DNA from: Lysobacter_K koreensis
GTDB lineage: Bacteria; Pseudomonadota; Gammaproteobacteria; Xanthomonadales; Xanthomonadaceae
Length of the DNA: 64,000 nucleotides
Direction: 5' to 3'
Assembly: GCF_042677045.1 (NCBI RefSeq)
Contig: NZ_JBHTIH010000002.1
Span: 62,001-126,000, forward strand
The position numbers and the translations under genes are program-made. Position 1 is the first letter of the stretch; each line of letters opens with the position of its first letter. The notes under the pieces were generated by a model. That model saw nothing but the letters and a program-made list of their open reading frames with translations. It had not been told where the DNA came from and made no database searches. Shown here one piece after another: positions 1 to 7,935 of this stretch.

Positions 1-242
1 CGGTTGGCGACATCGGTATGGATCGCCACCGGGCTCTCGCGCAGCATCGCCAGCCGGGCATGGAAGCGTTGCGCCTGCGCTTCGGGGCCGCCGGCCAGTT
101 CCTCGCGCAGGCGCTGCGCGCACAGGCGGCGCATGCCCAGCCTGAGCACGGCATCGGGTAGCAGGCCACGTTCGGCCAGGCCGAGCAGGCCGGGGGCGGG
201 CTGGTCGGTCGCCAGCGCCAAGGTATCGAGTGCCGCGGTCAT
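1..242 (-). CDS. Cyclopropane-fatty-acyl-phospholipid synthase-like methyltransferase, N-terminal part (cut by window edge)
   Basis: Only the first 80 codons are visible; the gene runs off the left edge. Its ATG overlaps the stop of the DUF1295 gene by four bases (ATGA), so it is co-translated with the lipid operon. The visible N-terminus (MTAALDTLALATD, then LRLGMRRLCAQRLREE) resembles the helical start of the second Cfa-like SAM methyltransferase often found in such clusters. The SAM-binding motifs would lie outside the window, so the family call rests on this short segment and on context; any other coupled lipid enzyme remains possible. Confidence 0.55.
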   Translation of the reverse strand, partial: MTAALDTLALATDQPAPGLLGLAERGLLPDAVLRLGMRRLCAQRLREELAGGPEAQAQRFHARLAMLRESPVAIHTDVAN

Positions 243-1033
243 GGGTCGTGTCTCGCAGGGGGTTTGGGAAACCATGGAAAGAGCATCGGCGTGGTCCGCT
301 GGTACTCGCGGTAGTCCTCGCCGCGCGTGCGCAGGGCCTGCGCCTCGGTGAACGGGATGCCGCTGATCCAGCGCAGGAACACGTACATCACCAGCGGGCC
401 GACCCAGGCCAGCCACCACCACGGCGACCCGATGGCCAGGAACACGTAGGCGAACCAGTGCAGCCACTCGAAGAAGTAGTTGGGATGGCGCGAGTAGCGC
501 CACAGCCCGGCGCGGCAGGTCCTGCCACGGTGTGCGGGATCCGCGCGGAACCGCGCCAGCTGGGCGTCGGCGATCGCTTCGCCGGCGACGCTGACCACCC
601 AGGTCGCCACCCCCGCGGCCAGCCAGGGCGTGAATCCGGACACCGGATTGAGCGCGACCGCGAGGAACGGCAGCGCGAACAGCACCACCAGCAAGGCCTG
701 GAACTGGAAGAAGGCGAACCAGTTGACGTCGTCCTGGTGCCAGAGCGTGCGCAGGTGTGCGTAGCGGCCGTCCTCCGGCTCGCCACGGACGCGCCGCCAC
801 AGGTGCAGGCCCAGTCGCAGCCCCCAGGCGCCGCCCAGCAGCGCCAACAGCAGCCGCGGCAGCAACGCGCCCGATCCGAGCACCGCCATCAGCACCGCCG
901 CGCCGCCGACGCCGAGCGACCACAGCACGTCGACGATCCCGGCGTTGCGGCGGCGACGCTGCCACAGCCAACCGCCGGCCTGCGCAAGCGCGGCAAGCGC
1001 CCACACCAGTATCAGGGTCTGCAAGGCGCTCAT
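239..1033 (-). CDS. DUF1295 family membrane protein (steroid 5-alpha-reductase/isoprenylcysteine methyltransferase-like)
   Basis: 264-residue inner-membrane protein with about six hydrophobic segments. The C-terminal signature of the DUF1295 / steroid 5-alpha-reductase-like fold is clear: GLWRYSRHPNYFFEW near residues 174-188, then RTRGEDYREYQRTTPMLFPW near the C-terminus. Members of this fold bind NADPH or SAM and act on lipids. Its stop overlaps the next gene's ATG by four bases, and its own ATG overlaps the stop of the DUF2878 gene (ATGA), showing translational coupling. Inferred role: reduction or methyl transfer on an acyl chain within the desaturase/Cfa pathway; the exact reaction is unknown. 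Confidence 0.85.
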   Translation of the reverse strand: MSALQTLILVWALAALAQAGGWLWQRRRRNAGIVDVLWSLGVGGAAVLMAVLGSGALLPRLLLALLGGAWGLRLGLHLWRRVRGEPEDGRYAHLRTLWHQDDVNWFAFFQFQALLVVLFALPFLAVALNPVSGFTPWLAAGVATWVVSVAGEAIADAQLARFRADPAHRGRTCRAGLWRYSRHPNYFFEWLHWFAYVFLAIGSPWWWLAWVGPLVMYVFLRWISGIPFTEAQALRTRGEDYREYQRTTPMLFPWFPKPPARHDP

Positions 1034-1575
1034 GGCACGCCCCGCGCATCGGCGAGTGACGTCGCATGCCGGCGCCAGTGCTGCGCGAGCGCGGCCAGCA
1101 GCGGCATCGCGACCGCCCAGCCCAGCGCCAGCAGCGCGAGCGCGCGCCAGCCCGGTTCAACGAAGCTCACCGCGTCGAACCCGCGCGCGGCGGCAAGGTA
1201 AGCCAGCGACCCGCCGACGGCGCCGAAAACCGCGGCGATCCGATGGTGGCCGCGCAGGAACGCCAGCGAATGATTGAGGGTCATCGCGAACGCCGCCCAC
1301 ACCGCCAGGATCCAGGCCGGCGCGAACAACGCCGGCGCGGGGGATGCGTAGCGCAGCCAGCCGCTGGCGGCGAGCAGGCCATCGAACAGCATCCCGATGG
1401 CGAGCGCGCACACCACCAGGCGCGCATCGGAATCGCGTTGCGACGAAGCCAGCCATTGCGCAGCGACGAAGACCAGCGCGACAGCCGCAGCGGTCCACGG
1501 CTCGCCGCGTGCGGCGCTGACCACCGCGACGAACCACACCACTTGATAGCCAATCGCGTTCGCCCAGAAGCGCAT
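1030..1575 (-). CDS. DUF2878 family membrane protein
   Basis: 181 residues starting MRFWANAIGYQVVWF. It is a small, strongly hydrophobic protein with about five membrane segments and the conserved DUF2878 start (N-x-x-x-Y-Q-x-x-W-F). The start was set at 1575, one base after the stop of the cfa gene; a longer in-frame version would run back into cfa. DUF2878 genes are regularly found beside Cfa, DUF1365 and FAD oxidoreductase genes. Function is unknown; a membrane-bound accessory of the fatty-acid modification pathway is an inference from context. Confidence 0.8.
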   Translation of the reverse strand: MRFWANAIGYQVVWFVAVVSAARGEPWTAAAVALVFVAAQWLASSQRDSDARLVVCALAIGMLFDGLLAASGWLRYASPAPALFAPAWILAVWAAFAMTLNHSLAFLRGHHRIAAVFGAVGGSLAYLAAARGFDAVSFVEPGWRALALLALGWAVAMPLLAALAQHWRRHATSLADARGVP

Positions 1576-1576
1576 C

Positions 1577-2857
1577 TCAGGCCTCGATCCGGCCCAGGCC
1601 GGCCACGTACTCGGCATCGCGGCTGTCCGGCTTGGCGAACAGCATCTGGGTGACGCCGATCGAGCGTTCGCGGAAGCCGCCCTCGCAGTACGCCAGGTAG
1701 AACTCCCACATGCGGATGAAGCGCTCGTCGAATCCCTGCGCGCGCACCTCCGGCAGGCGCGCGAGGAAGCGTTCGCGCCAAGCCTGCAGCGTGCGCGCGT
1801 ACGAGCCGCCGAAGTCCTCCAAATGCGTGAGCGCGAGGTCGCAGCTGCGCGCCTTGGCGGCGACGATCGCGGCGATCGAGGGAATGAACGAGCCGGGGAA
1901 CACGTGGCGCTTGATGAAATCCACCGAGCCCAACGCCTGCGCGTAGCGGTGATCCTCGATGGTGATCGCCTGCACCAGCGCCAAGCCGTCGGGCTTGAGC
2001 AAGCCGCCCAACGTGCGGAAGTAGCTGTCGAGCAGCGGCGCGCCGATGGCCTCGATCATCTCGATCGAGACCAGCTTGTCGTACTGGCCGCGCAGGTCGC
2101 GGTAGTCCTCCAGCAGCACGCTCACGCGGTCCTGCAGGCCTGCCTGCGCGACGCGTGCGCTGGCCAGCGCGTGCTGCTCGCGGGAAATGGTCGTGGTGGT
2201 GACGTGGCAGCCGTGGTGGGCGGCAGCGTGCAGGGCGAACCCGCCCCAGCCGGTGCCGATCTCGATCACGCGGTCGCCCGGGCGCAGGCGCAGCTTCTCG
2301 CAGATGCGCCCCAGCTTGCGCGTGGAGGCCTGCTCCAGCGTGTCGTCCGGGTGGGCGAACACCGCCGAGGAGTACATCAGGTCCGGCGATAGGAACAATC
2401 CGAAGAACGCGTTGCCCAGGTCGTAGTGCGCGGCGATGTTGCGCCGCGAACCGCCGCGGGTGTTGCGGCGCACTGCATGCAGGCCGCGCATGGCCAGCCC
2501 GCCCAGTCGCGCCCAGCCGGTCTCCAGGCCGTCGAGCAGGTCGCGGTTTCGCAGCAGTAGCTGCACCAGACCGACCAGGTCGTCGCAGTGCCAATGGCCG
2601 TCCATGTAGGCCTCGGCCGCGCCGACGCTGCCGTTGGCCGCGACTGCCCGGTAGAACCCGGGGTCGCGAACCCGCAGCTGCAGCGGCGGTGCATCGGCAT
2701 CGGCATCGCCGATCTCGACGCTGCCCTGCGCATCGCTGACACGCAACGGCCGCCCCCGCAGATTGGCCATCTGTGCCAGCAGCCGCTGGCGCAGGAACCG
2801 GTCGAGACCGCCATAGGCGGCAGGGGACTGGGAGAGCAAGTCGGCGTTGGAATTCAT
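1577..2857 (-). CDS. cfa: Cyclopropane-fatty-acyl-phospholipid synthase family methyltransferase
   Basis: 426 residues. It has the Cfa fold: an N-terminal lipid-binding region containing GSVGAAEAYMDGHW, then a class I SAM methyltransferase domain with AHYDLGNAFFGLFL, motif I VIEIGTGWGGFALHAA and the downstream YDKLVSIEMIEAIG. The family adds a methylene or methyl group from SAM to the double bond of phospholipid acyl chains. The start MNSNADLL at 2857 overlaps the DUF1365 stop (ATGA). Because it sits in an operon with a desaturase and a FAD oxidoreductase, the product could be a cyclopropane, methyl-branched or further oxidised (for example furan) fatty acid; the sequence alone does not decide. 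Confidence 0.92.
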   Translation of the reverse strand: MNSNADLLSQSPAAYGGLDRFLRQRLLAQMANLRGRPLRVSDAQGSVEIGDADADAPPLQLRVRDPGFYRAVAANGSVGAAEAYMDGHWHCDDLVGLVQLLLRNRDLLDGLETGWARLGGLAMRGLHAVRRNTRGGSRRNIAAHYDLGNAFFGLFLSPDLMYSSAVFAHPDDTLEQASTRKLGRICEKLRLRPGDRVIEIGTGWGGFALHAAAHHGCHVTTTTISREQHALASARVAQAGLQDRVSVLLEDYRDLRGQYDKLVSIEMIEAIGAPLLDSYFRTLGGLLKPDGLALVQAITIEDHRYAQALGSVDFIKRHVFPGSFIPSIAAIVAAKARSCDLALTHLEDFGGSYARTLQAWRERFLARLPEVRAQGFDERFIRMWEFYLAYCEGGFRERSIGVTQMLFAKPDSRDAEYVAGLGRIEA

Positions 2858-3657
2858 GCGGGGTCTCGCTGAGGAGCGGGATGGTTGTGGACGGGGATGC
2901 GCTTGAGCCACAGCCGCAACGCCTGCCAATGGATCGCGGTGATGACCTGGGTGGTCATCAGCGGGTAGCGCCACAGCACGCGTGCCAGCGAGGCACCGTC
3001 GAGTGGCCGGCGCTTGAGCATCACGGTGGCGTCGAACTCGCGCTCCTCGCCGCGCAGCACGTCCATGTGGACGCGCAGGTCATCGCCCGGAGCAGTGAAG
3101 CGCCAGCGGTAGCGGCGATCCATCGGCAGGAACGGCGAGACGTGGAAGGCTTTGGCGAAGTCCCACTCCCACACGCGGCCGTGCGTCGTGGCCTGCGCGA
3201 GCGGCAGCACGTAGGCGTGCCGCTCGCGCCACGGGGTGTTGGTGATCTCCGCCACGATGCATTCCAGCCCGTGGCCGTTGGCGGCATGGCAGTAGTAGAA
3301 GCTGACCGGGTTGAAGACGAAGCCGCCGTAGCGCAGGTGGGTAAGCAGGCGGATCGGCCCGAGCGGCCGCGTGCCGGTCGCCTGATGCACGCGCTGGCGC
3401 ACCGCTTCCGCCAGCGGCAGCGTCGGTGGGCCGAGGTAATCGCTGCGTCGGAACTCGGCGACGTTGCGCCGATCCTGCGACCACAGCCAGCGTTGCTCGA
3501 ACACTTGGTCGAGCTCATCGAGGTCGAGGTAGAGCTGCGCCATGCGGTACTCGAACGCATGCGGCCGCGGCCCATGCCGACGGTGGCGCACCGTGCCTTC
3601 GTACACGGCACTGGCCAGCGGACGCCCGCGGTGGCTGCCGTCGCCGCTGTCGCTCAT
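2854..3657 (-). CDS. DUF1365 domain-containing protein
   Basis: 267 residues, soluble. DUF1365 hallmarks are present: YEGTVRHRRHGPRPHAFEYR near the N-terminus, RLLTHLRYGGFVFNPVSFYYC (residues about 103-123) and AKAFHVSPFLPMD. The family has no firmly assigned reaction but is nearly always encoded between a FAD-dependent amine-oxidase-like gene and a Cfa homologue, as here. Start MSDSGDG at 3657 was chosen because its ATG overlaps the upstream gene's stop by four bases; an in-frame ATG four codons earlier lies inside the neighbour. Inferred role: acyl-chain-modifying partner of the Cfa enzyme. Confidence 0.88.
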   Translation of the reverse strand: MSDSGDGSHRGRPLASAVYEGTVRHRRHGPRPHAFEYRMAQLYLDLDELDQVFEQRWLWSQDRRNVAEFRRSDYLGPPTLPLAEAVRQRVHQATGTRPLGPIRLLTHLRYGGFVFNPVSFYYCHAANGHGLECIVAEITNTPWRERHAYVLPLAQATTHGRVWEWDFAKAFHVSPFLPMDRRYRWRFTAPGDDLRVHMDVLRGEEREFDATVMLKRRPLDGASLARVLWRYPLMTTQVITAIHWQALRLWLKRIPVHNHPAPQRDPA

Positions 3658-4958
3658 GCCGGCGACCATCCGAGCGTGTCCGTCGCCGCTGCGCCGCAGG
3701 ACGCCGCCGGCGCGCGCGCCCAGCCCACGCCGAGCGCCTGCGCGACCTCCACGGCGCTGCGCATGCCGTCCTCGTGGAAGCCCCAGCCCCAGTAGGCACC
3801 GGCGAACCAGGTGCGGCGAACCCCCTGGATCTCCGCCTTGCGCGCCTGCGCGGCGACCGACGCACGCGTATACACGGGGTGCGCGTAGCTGATGCGGCGA
3901 AGGACCCGTTCGGGATCAATGGCCTCGCTGCGGTTGAGGGTCACCACCAGCGGTTGCGGCGAGTCGATGCCCTGCAGCAGGTTCATGCAGTAGCTCACCG
4001 TGCAGGCGCCCTCGCGATCACGCGGCACGTGCGCGTTCCACGCCGCCCACGCCTTGCGATCGCGCGGCAGCAGGCGCGCATCGGTATGCAGCACCGCCTC
4101 GTTGGCCTGGTAGGGCATCGCGCCGAGGATCGTGGACTCGCGCTCGTCGGCGTCGGCCAGCAACTGCAACGCCTGGTCGCTGTGGCAGGCGAGCACGATC
4201 TGGTCGAAGCGCTCGCCGCCGGCGTCGGTGAAGACCTCGACACCTTCGGCATCGCGACGCACTCGCCTGACCGGCGTGCCCAGGCGCACCTCAACCTGCC
4301 AGCGCTGGGCCATCGCGTCCACGTAGCGCGCCGATCCTCCGGAAACCACGCGCCAGTCCGGGCGCCCGCTCAGCTGCAGCATGTGATGGTTGGCCATGAA
4401 CTGCACCAGGTAGCGCGCCGGAAATTCGAGGACCTGCCGCGGCGGCGATGACCACAGCGCGGACGCCATCGGCACCAGGTGCTCGTCGCGGAACGCCTCG
4501 CCAAACCGGTGCCGGGCCAGGTACTCGCCCAGGCTCGGGCCGGGGTCGTCGCTGTCGAGCAGGCGCGGCGCGATCCGGTAGAACCGCCACAGGTCGCGCA
4601 GCAGTCCCCAGAAACGCGGGGACGCCAGGTTGCGACGCTGGCAGAACAGGCCGTCGAGCGAGGTCGCGTTGTACTCCAGCCCGCTGGCTTCGCTGTGGAC
4701 CGAGAAGCCCATCGTGGTCGGCTGGGTGGCGACGCCGAGTTCGGCGAACAGGCGCGTCAGCAACGGGTAGTGCACCGGGTTGTGCACGATGAAGCCGGTG
4801 TCCACGGCGTAGTGCCGGCCCTCGAGCGCGATGTCGTGGGTGTGGGTGTGGCCACCGAGGTAGTCGTGGGCCTCCAGCAGCACCACGTCGTGGCGGCGCG
4901 ATAGCAGCCAGGCCGAGGCGAGGCCGGCGATGCCGGAGCCCACGATCGCGATGCGCAT
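3654..4958 (-). CDS. FAD-dependent oxidoreductase (amine-oxidase/desaturase-like, Cfa-cluster type)
   Basis: 434 residues. The N-terminus MRIAIVGSGIAGLASAWLL is a GxGxxG dinucleotide-binding fold, with acidic residue E33 (LLEAHDYLGGHTHTHD) closing the FAD ribose site. The C-terminal FAGAYWGWGFHEDGMRSAVE matches the FAD-binding C-terminal motif of the NAD(P)/FAD amine-oxidase superfamily. Homologues are encoded with DUF1365 and cfa and may oxidise modified acyl chains. The gene begins one base after the desaturase stop and overlaps DUF1365 by four bases. Substrate is inferred from context only. Confidence 0.9.
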   Translation of the reverse strand: MRIAIVGSGIAGLASAWLLSRRHDVVLLEAHDYLGGHTHTHDIALEGRHYAVDTGFIVHNPVHYPLLTRLFAELGVATQPTTMGFSVHSEASGLEYNATSLDGLFCQRRNLASPRFWGLLRDLWRFYRIAPRLLDSDDPGPSLGEYLARHRFGEAFRDEHLVPMASALWSSPPRQVLEFPARYLVQFMANHHMLQLSGRPDWRVVSGGSARYVDAMAQRWQVEVRLGTPVRRVRRDAEGVEVFTDAGGERFDQIVLACHSDQALQLLADADERESTILGAMPYQANEAVLHTDARLLPRDRKAWAAWNAHVPRDREGACTVSYCMNLLQGIDSPQPLVVTLNRSEAIDPERVLRRISYAHPVYTRASVAAQARKAEIQGVRRTWFAGAYWGWGFHEDGMRSAVEVAQALGVGWARAPAASCGAAATDTLGWSPA

Positions 4959-4959
4959 G

Positions 4960-5964
4960 TCAGCCCCGCGCCTTCGCCGCGACCCACGCCGGGATCGGCT
5001 TGAGCTCGCGCACCAGGCCCAGCAGCGCCATGGCCTTGAGCCCGTACCAGGTCAGGTCGACCTCGTACCAGCGAAATCCCTGCCGCACCGTGCCGGGAAA
5101 GAAGTGGTGGTTGTTGTGCCAGCCCTCGCCGAACGTGATCAACGCCAGCCAGACGTTGTTGCGGCTGTCGTCGCGCGTGTCGAAGCGGCGCTTGCCGAAG
5201 CGGTGCGCGAAGGAATTGATGGTGACCGTGGCATGGAACAGCACCACGGTCGAAACGAAGAACCCCCAGACCAGCATCTGCCCGCCACTGGTGCCCCACT
5301 GCGGCGCCACGCGTTCCAGCAGCGCCCCCAGCCCGTACAAAGCGGCCGCCAGCGCGACCGGAATGGCGGTGTCGTAGCGGTCCAGCCAGCGCAGTTCGGG
5401 GTACTGGGCGAGGTCGGGGATGCGTTCCCAGTGCGTCTGGAATCCGCGCGGGGTCAGGAACCAGCCGGCATGGCTCCAGAAGAATCCGAGCAGCGTGGGC
5501 GAGTGCGGGTCGAGGGCGGTGTCCGCGTGCCGGTGGTGGTTGCGGTGGTGTGCCGCCCACCACAGCGGCCCGCGCTGCACGCTCGACGCGCCGATCAGCG
5601 CGAACACGAACTGCACCCCACGCGAGGTGCGGAACGTGCGATGGGAAAAATACCGGTGGTAGAAGCCGGTCAGCGCGAACATGCGGATCGCGTACAGCGC
5701 GACCGCCACCGCGATCGCGACCGGCGACACGCCGACCCAGAACACCGCCAGGCAGGCCAGGTGCAAGGCCACGAACGGCGCCGCCCGCAACCAGTCGATG
5801 CGATCGGCCCGTTGCGCGTCCAGCGAGGGCGTCGTTTCGGTGTCGACCCAGCGCCGGGCCGTGCGCAGGGTTCGCGCCCAAGTGCCACGTGGGGCGGGAG
5901 AGATCTCGACTCCGCACGGCGGAGTGGGGTGCAACGTCGCATCACCCCGTGGCTGGCTGTCCAT
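4960..5964 (-). CDS. Acyl-CoA/phospholipid desaturase (membrane di-iron)
   Basis: 334 residues, first gene of the lipid operon. The three histidine boxes of membrane fatty-acid desaturases are present: HRYFSH, HRNHHRH and HNNHH, set between hydrophobic pairs. The FYHRYFSHRTF and WWAAHHRNHH contexts match delta-9 acyl-CoA desaturase (stearoyl-CoA desaturase-like) enzymes. It would create the cis double bond that the Cfa-like enzymes then modify. ATG at 5964 (MDSQPRGD) is preferred over an in-frame TTG at 5982. No clear Shine-Dalgarno is visible; a 15-bp inverted repeat lies just upstream (5986-6000). Confidence 0.93.
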   Translation of the reverse strand: MDSQPRGDATLHPTPPCGVEISPAPRGTWARTLRTARRWVDTETTPSLDAQRADRIDWLRAAPFVALHLACLAVFWVGVSPVAIAVAVALYAIRMFALTGFYHRYFSHRTFRTSRGVQFVFALIGASSVQRGPLWWAAHHRNHHRHADTALDPHSPTLLGFFWSHAGWFLTPRGFQTHWERIPDLAQYPELRWLDRYDTAIPVALAAALYGLGALLERVAPQWGTSGGQMLVWGFFVSTVVLFHATVTINSFAHRFGKRRFDTRDDSRNNVWLALITFGEGWHNNHHFFPGTVRQGFRWYEVDLTWYGLKAMALLGLVRELKPIPAWVAAKARG

Positions 5965-5985
5965 GCAGTGATCCGCGGTCAATTC

Positions 5986-6000
5986 GTATACCGGCTATAC
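5986..6000. promoter_or_regulatory. Short inverted repeat upstream of the desaturase operon (possible operator/promoter)
   Basis: GTATA-ccggc-TATAC is a perfect 5-bp arm dyad with a 5-bp centre, 22 bases upstream of the operon's first ATG. Read on the minus strand it offers TATACG as a possible -10, but no good -35 is seen 17 bases upstream. It may be a regulator site or part of an alternative-sigma promoter; no regulator is encoded beside it. Confidence 0.3.
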
Positions 6001-6093
6001 GCGGCCGGAGCCCGGACAGATGCAGGGGCGATCCGGCTTCTTCAGTTGTCGAATCTGGTCGCGACGGGCCGCCGATGGCACGCTGGCGCGGGC

Positions 6094-6894
6094 TCAGCTT
6101 TTGCAGGTTCGCTGGAGTGGGATGTTGAGGGCGGACTCCAGTTCGGCGCGATTGGCCGCGCGCACTAGCAGCTTGGGCGGGAACTCGATGCGGACTTCCT
6201 GGTGGCGACCCTGGGCGTCGCGAATCGTGCCGAGGCCCTGGAACCGCAGCAGCCAGCGGTCGCGGACCAGGTAATCCAGGTCCGTTTGCGGCGCGGCAAA
6301 GCCATACCAGGCATCCAGCTTCATGCGCAGGTGGACCTGTGACTCATGGGGATCGGTAGTGGGCGCGGGCGGTGCAGCGCGTTGGCGGACGCTTACGTCC
6401 AGGAAATCCAGGCGGCTTGGCAACAGGAACGCCGCCGCCACCGGTTGCCCACTCGCGAGTGCATTCCATCGCGCGCGGACCAACGCGTCGAAGCCGGCAT
6501 CGACCACGGAGCTGGTGTTCATTTGGATCGTGCGCTGGCGCGGGGTCGCCTGTGAGCTGTCCTGCCAGTACACCTCGCGTCGGCCGCCCTGGCTGCGAAC
6601 GCCTTCCCGGTAGCCATCGCGGGCGTCGATGAACTCGAAATCCGGAGCACGGCTGGTCGGCGCTGCGGCCCATACGCGCTTGCGTGCGAACGGCGTCCCG
6701 TTCGGGCAGCGGTAGACGACCAGGCGCGCGGATTTGCCGTGGTCGTCGTACAGCCAATGGGTTTCGCGATAGACCAGCGCGCCGTCGCGCTTGCCGTACG
6801 CGAGTCCTTCGTATCGCTCCAGGGCGCAGGCCATCGAGGGCCCGAGCAGCAGCAATGCGCCAGCGATCCGCGACACAGTGGCAAGCCGCTGCAT
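6094..6894 (-). CDS. Secreted protein of unknown function
   Basis: 266 residues, not assigned to a family. MQRLATVSRIAGALLLLGPSMACA is a typical Sec signal peptide with likely cleavage after ACA, so the product is periplasmic or secreted. The mature part is soluble, lacks membrane segments and has few cysteines. It has tyrosine/tryptophan-rich strand-like segments such as LVYRETHWLYDD and VEYRC-like patterns and may be a beta-rich lipid- or ligand-binding protein. The start was set at the signal peptide Met (6894). It is followed, 129 bases downstream, by the separate desaturase operon. Confidence 0.7.
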   Translation of the reverse strand: MQRLATVSRIAGALLLLGPSMACALERYEGLAYGKRDGALVYRETHWLYDDHGKSARLVVYRCPNGTPFARKRVWAAAPTSRAPDFEFIDARDGYREGVRSQGGRREVYWQDSSQATPRQRTIQMNTSSVVDAGFDALVRARWNALASGQPVAAAFLLPSRLDFLDVSVRQRAAPPAPTTDPHESQVHLRMKLDAWYGFAAPQTDLDYLVRDRWLLRFQGLGTIRDAQGRHQEVRIEFPPKLLVRAANRAELESALNIPLQRTCKS

Positions 6895-7050
6895 TTGCGG
6901 CTGCACGATGGTGGAAGTTCGGAAAAGGAAGCGAGGATGCACAGTGTGCCGCCGGAAGAGGTTCCGGCTATTACGCGGCAGCGGTGGGAACGGATGCACC
7001 AGCGTCGTCAGTGCTGCGCATGCGGCCGGTCGATTCCCGGGTCGCGCCTG

Positions 7051-7707
7051 CTACCGCCGCTGCATCCGATACACCACCGTTTCCAGCGCGGTAACGCCTT
7101 CGGACACGAATTGCGGCTGCTGCCCCAGGATCTCGCGCCGCTCCAGAACCGCGACCTGCCAGTCGACGCCATACAGGACTCGCACCTCATCCTCGCGTAC
7201 CGAGAACGGTGGCCCTTCCTTCTCGCGCTGCGGGTACTCCAGCGTGATCAGCAGTCCGCGACAACCCGCCGGCAACCGCGCATACAGCTCGCTGGCGTAG
7301 CGCGCCCGCAGCTGCGGCGGCAGTGCGATCAGCGCGGCGCGATCGAACACCGCGCCGCAGCCGGCCAGTGCCGGCCGATCCAGCGCGAACGCATCGCCGC
7401 AGATCAGTTCGATTGCGCCAGCCGTGTAGTGGGTGCCGTAGGCCGTGCTGTGGACCTGTGGCTCCAGCGCGTGTTCGGCGAAGAACTGCTCCACCGCCAG
7501 CTGCGACAACTCCACCCCGAGCACGCGATAGCCCTGCGCCGCCAACCACAGCAAGTCCAGCGACTTGCCCGCCAGCGGCACGAACACGCGGCTGCCCGCG
7601 CGCACGGCCAGCGATGGCCAGTGCTTCTGCAGCAAGGGCGTCACCTTGTCCTGATGGAAGCCGATGCGACCTTCGAGCCAGCGTTGGTGCCAGAAATCGG
7701 GGTTCAT
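7051..7707 (-). CDS. tpm: Thiopurine S-methyltransferase
   Basis: 218 residues from MNPDFWHQRWLEGRIGFHQ, the conserved bacterial TPMT start. The SAM-binding region RVFVPLAGKSLDLLWLA and GVELSQLAVEQFF, and the GAVFDRAALIALPP motif, are all present. The enzyme is cytosolic and transfers a methyl group from SAM to aromatic or inorganic chalcogen compounds; bacterial members confer tellurite/selenite resistance. Length agrees with the usual 215-220 residues. A duplicate of the parC 3' end lies immediately upstream of its start codon. Confidence 0.93.
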   Translation of the reverse strand: MNPDFWHQRWLEGRIGFHQDKVTPLLQKHWPSLAVRAGSRVFVPLAGKSLDLLWLAAQGYRVLGVELSQLAVEQFFAEHALEPQVHSTAYGTHYTAGAIELICGDAFALDRPALAGCGAVFDRAALIALPPQLRARYASELYARLPAGCRGLLITLEYPQREKEGPPFSVREDEVRVLYGVDWQVAVLERREILGQQPQFVSEGVTALETVVYRMQRR

Positions 7708-7736
7708 GGTGATTCGTCGAGCCGCGCACGGACGCG

Positions 7737-7829
7737 ACCCGCTTGCGAGGAACTGCAACGCGCCGCCGCGCGTGATGAGATTCGCCTGTTGCTCGACTTA
7801 TTCGACATGCAACCCATCCACCTTCTGCC
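7737..7829 (-). repeat. Duplicate of the parC 3' end (copy 1 of a 106-bp-period tandem duplication)
   Basis: 93 bases that repeat 7843-7935 with one visible mismatch. It carries a copy of the last ten ParC codons (ending DGLHVE-stop) plus the downstream sequence up to a few bases before tpm. The copy lacks any start and is an untranslated remnant. Confidence 0.9.
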
Positions 7830-7842
7830 GCGCCGGGACTCA

Positions 7843-7935
7843 ACCCGCTTGCGAGGAACTGCAACGCGCCGCCGCGCGTGATGAGATTTGCCTGTTGCTC
7901 GACTTATTCGACATGCAACCCATCCACCTTCTGCC
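7843..7935 (-). repeat. Original copy of the duplicated parC 3' end/intergenic segment
   Basis: Second unit of the direct duplication (period 106 bases). It contains the authentic parC stop (TAA on the minus strand, 7904-7906) and its 3' flank. The 13-base segment between the units differs from other flanks. Confidence 0.9.
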
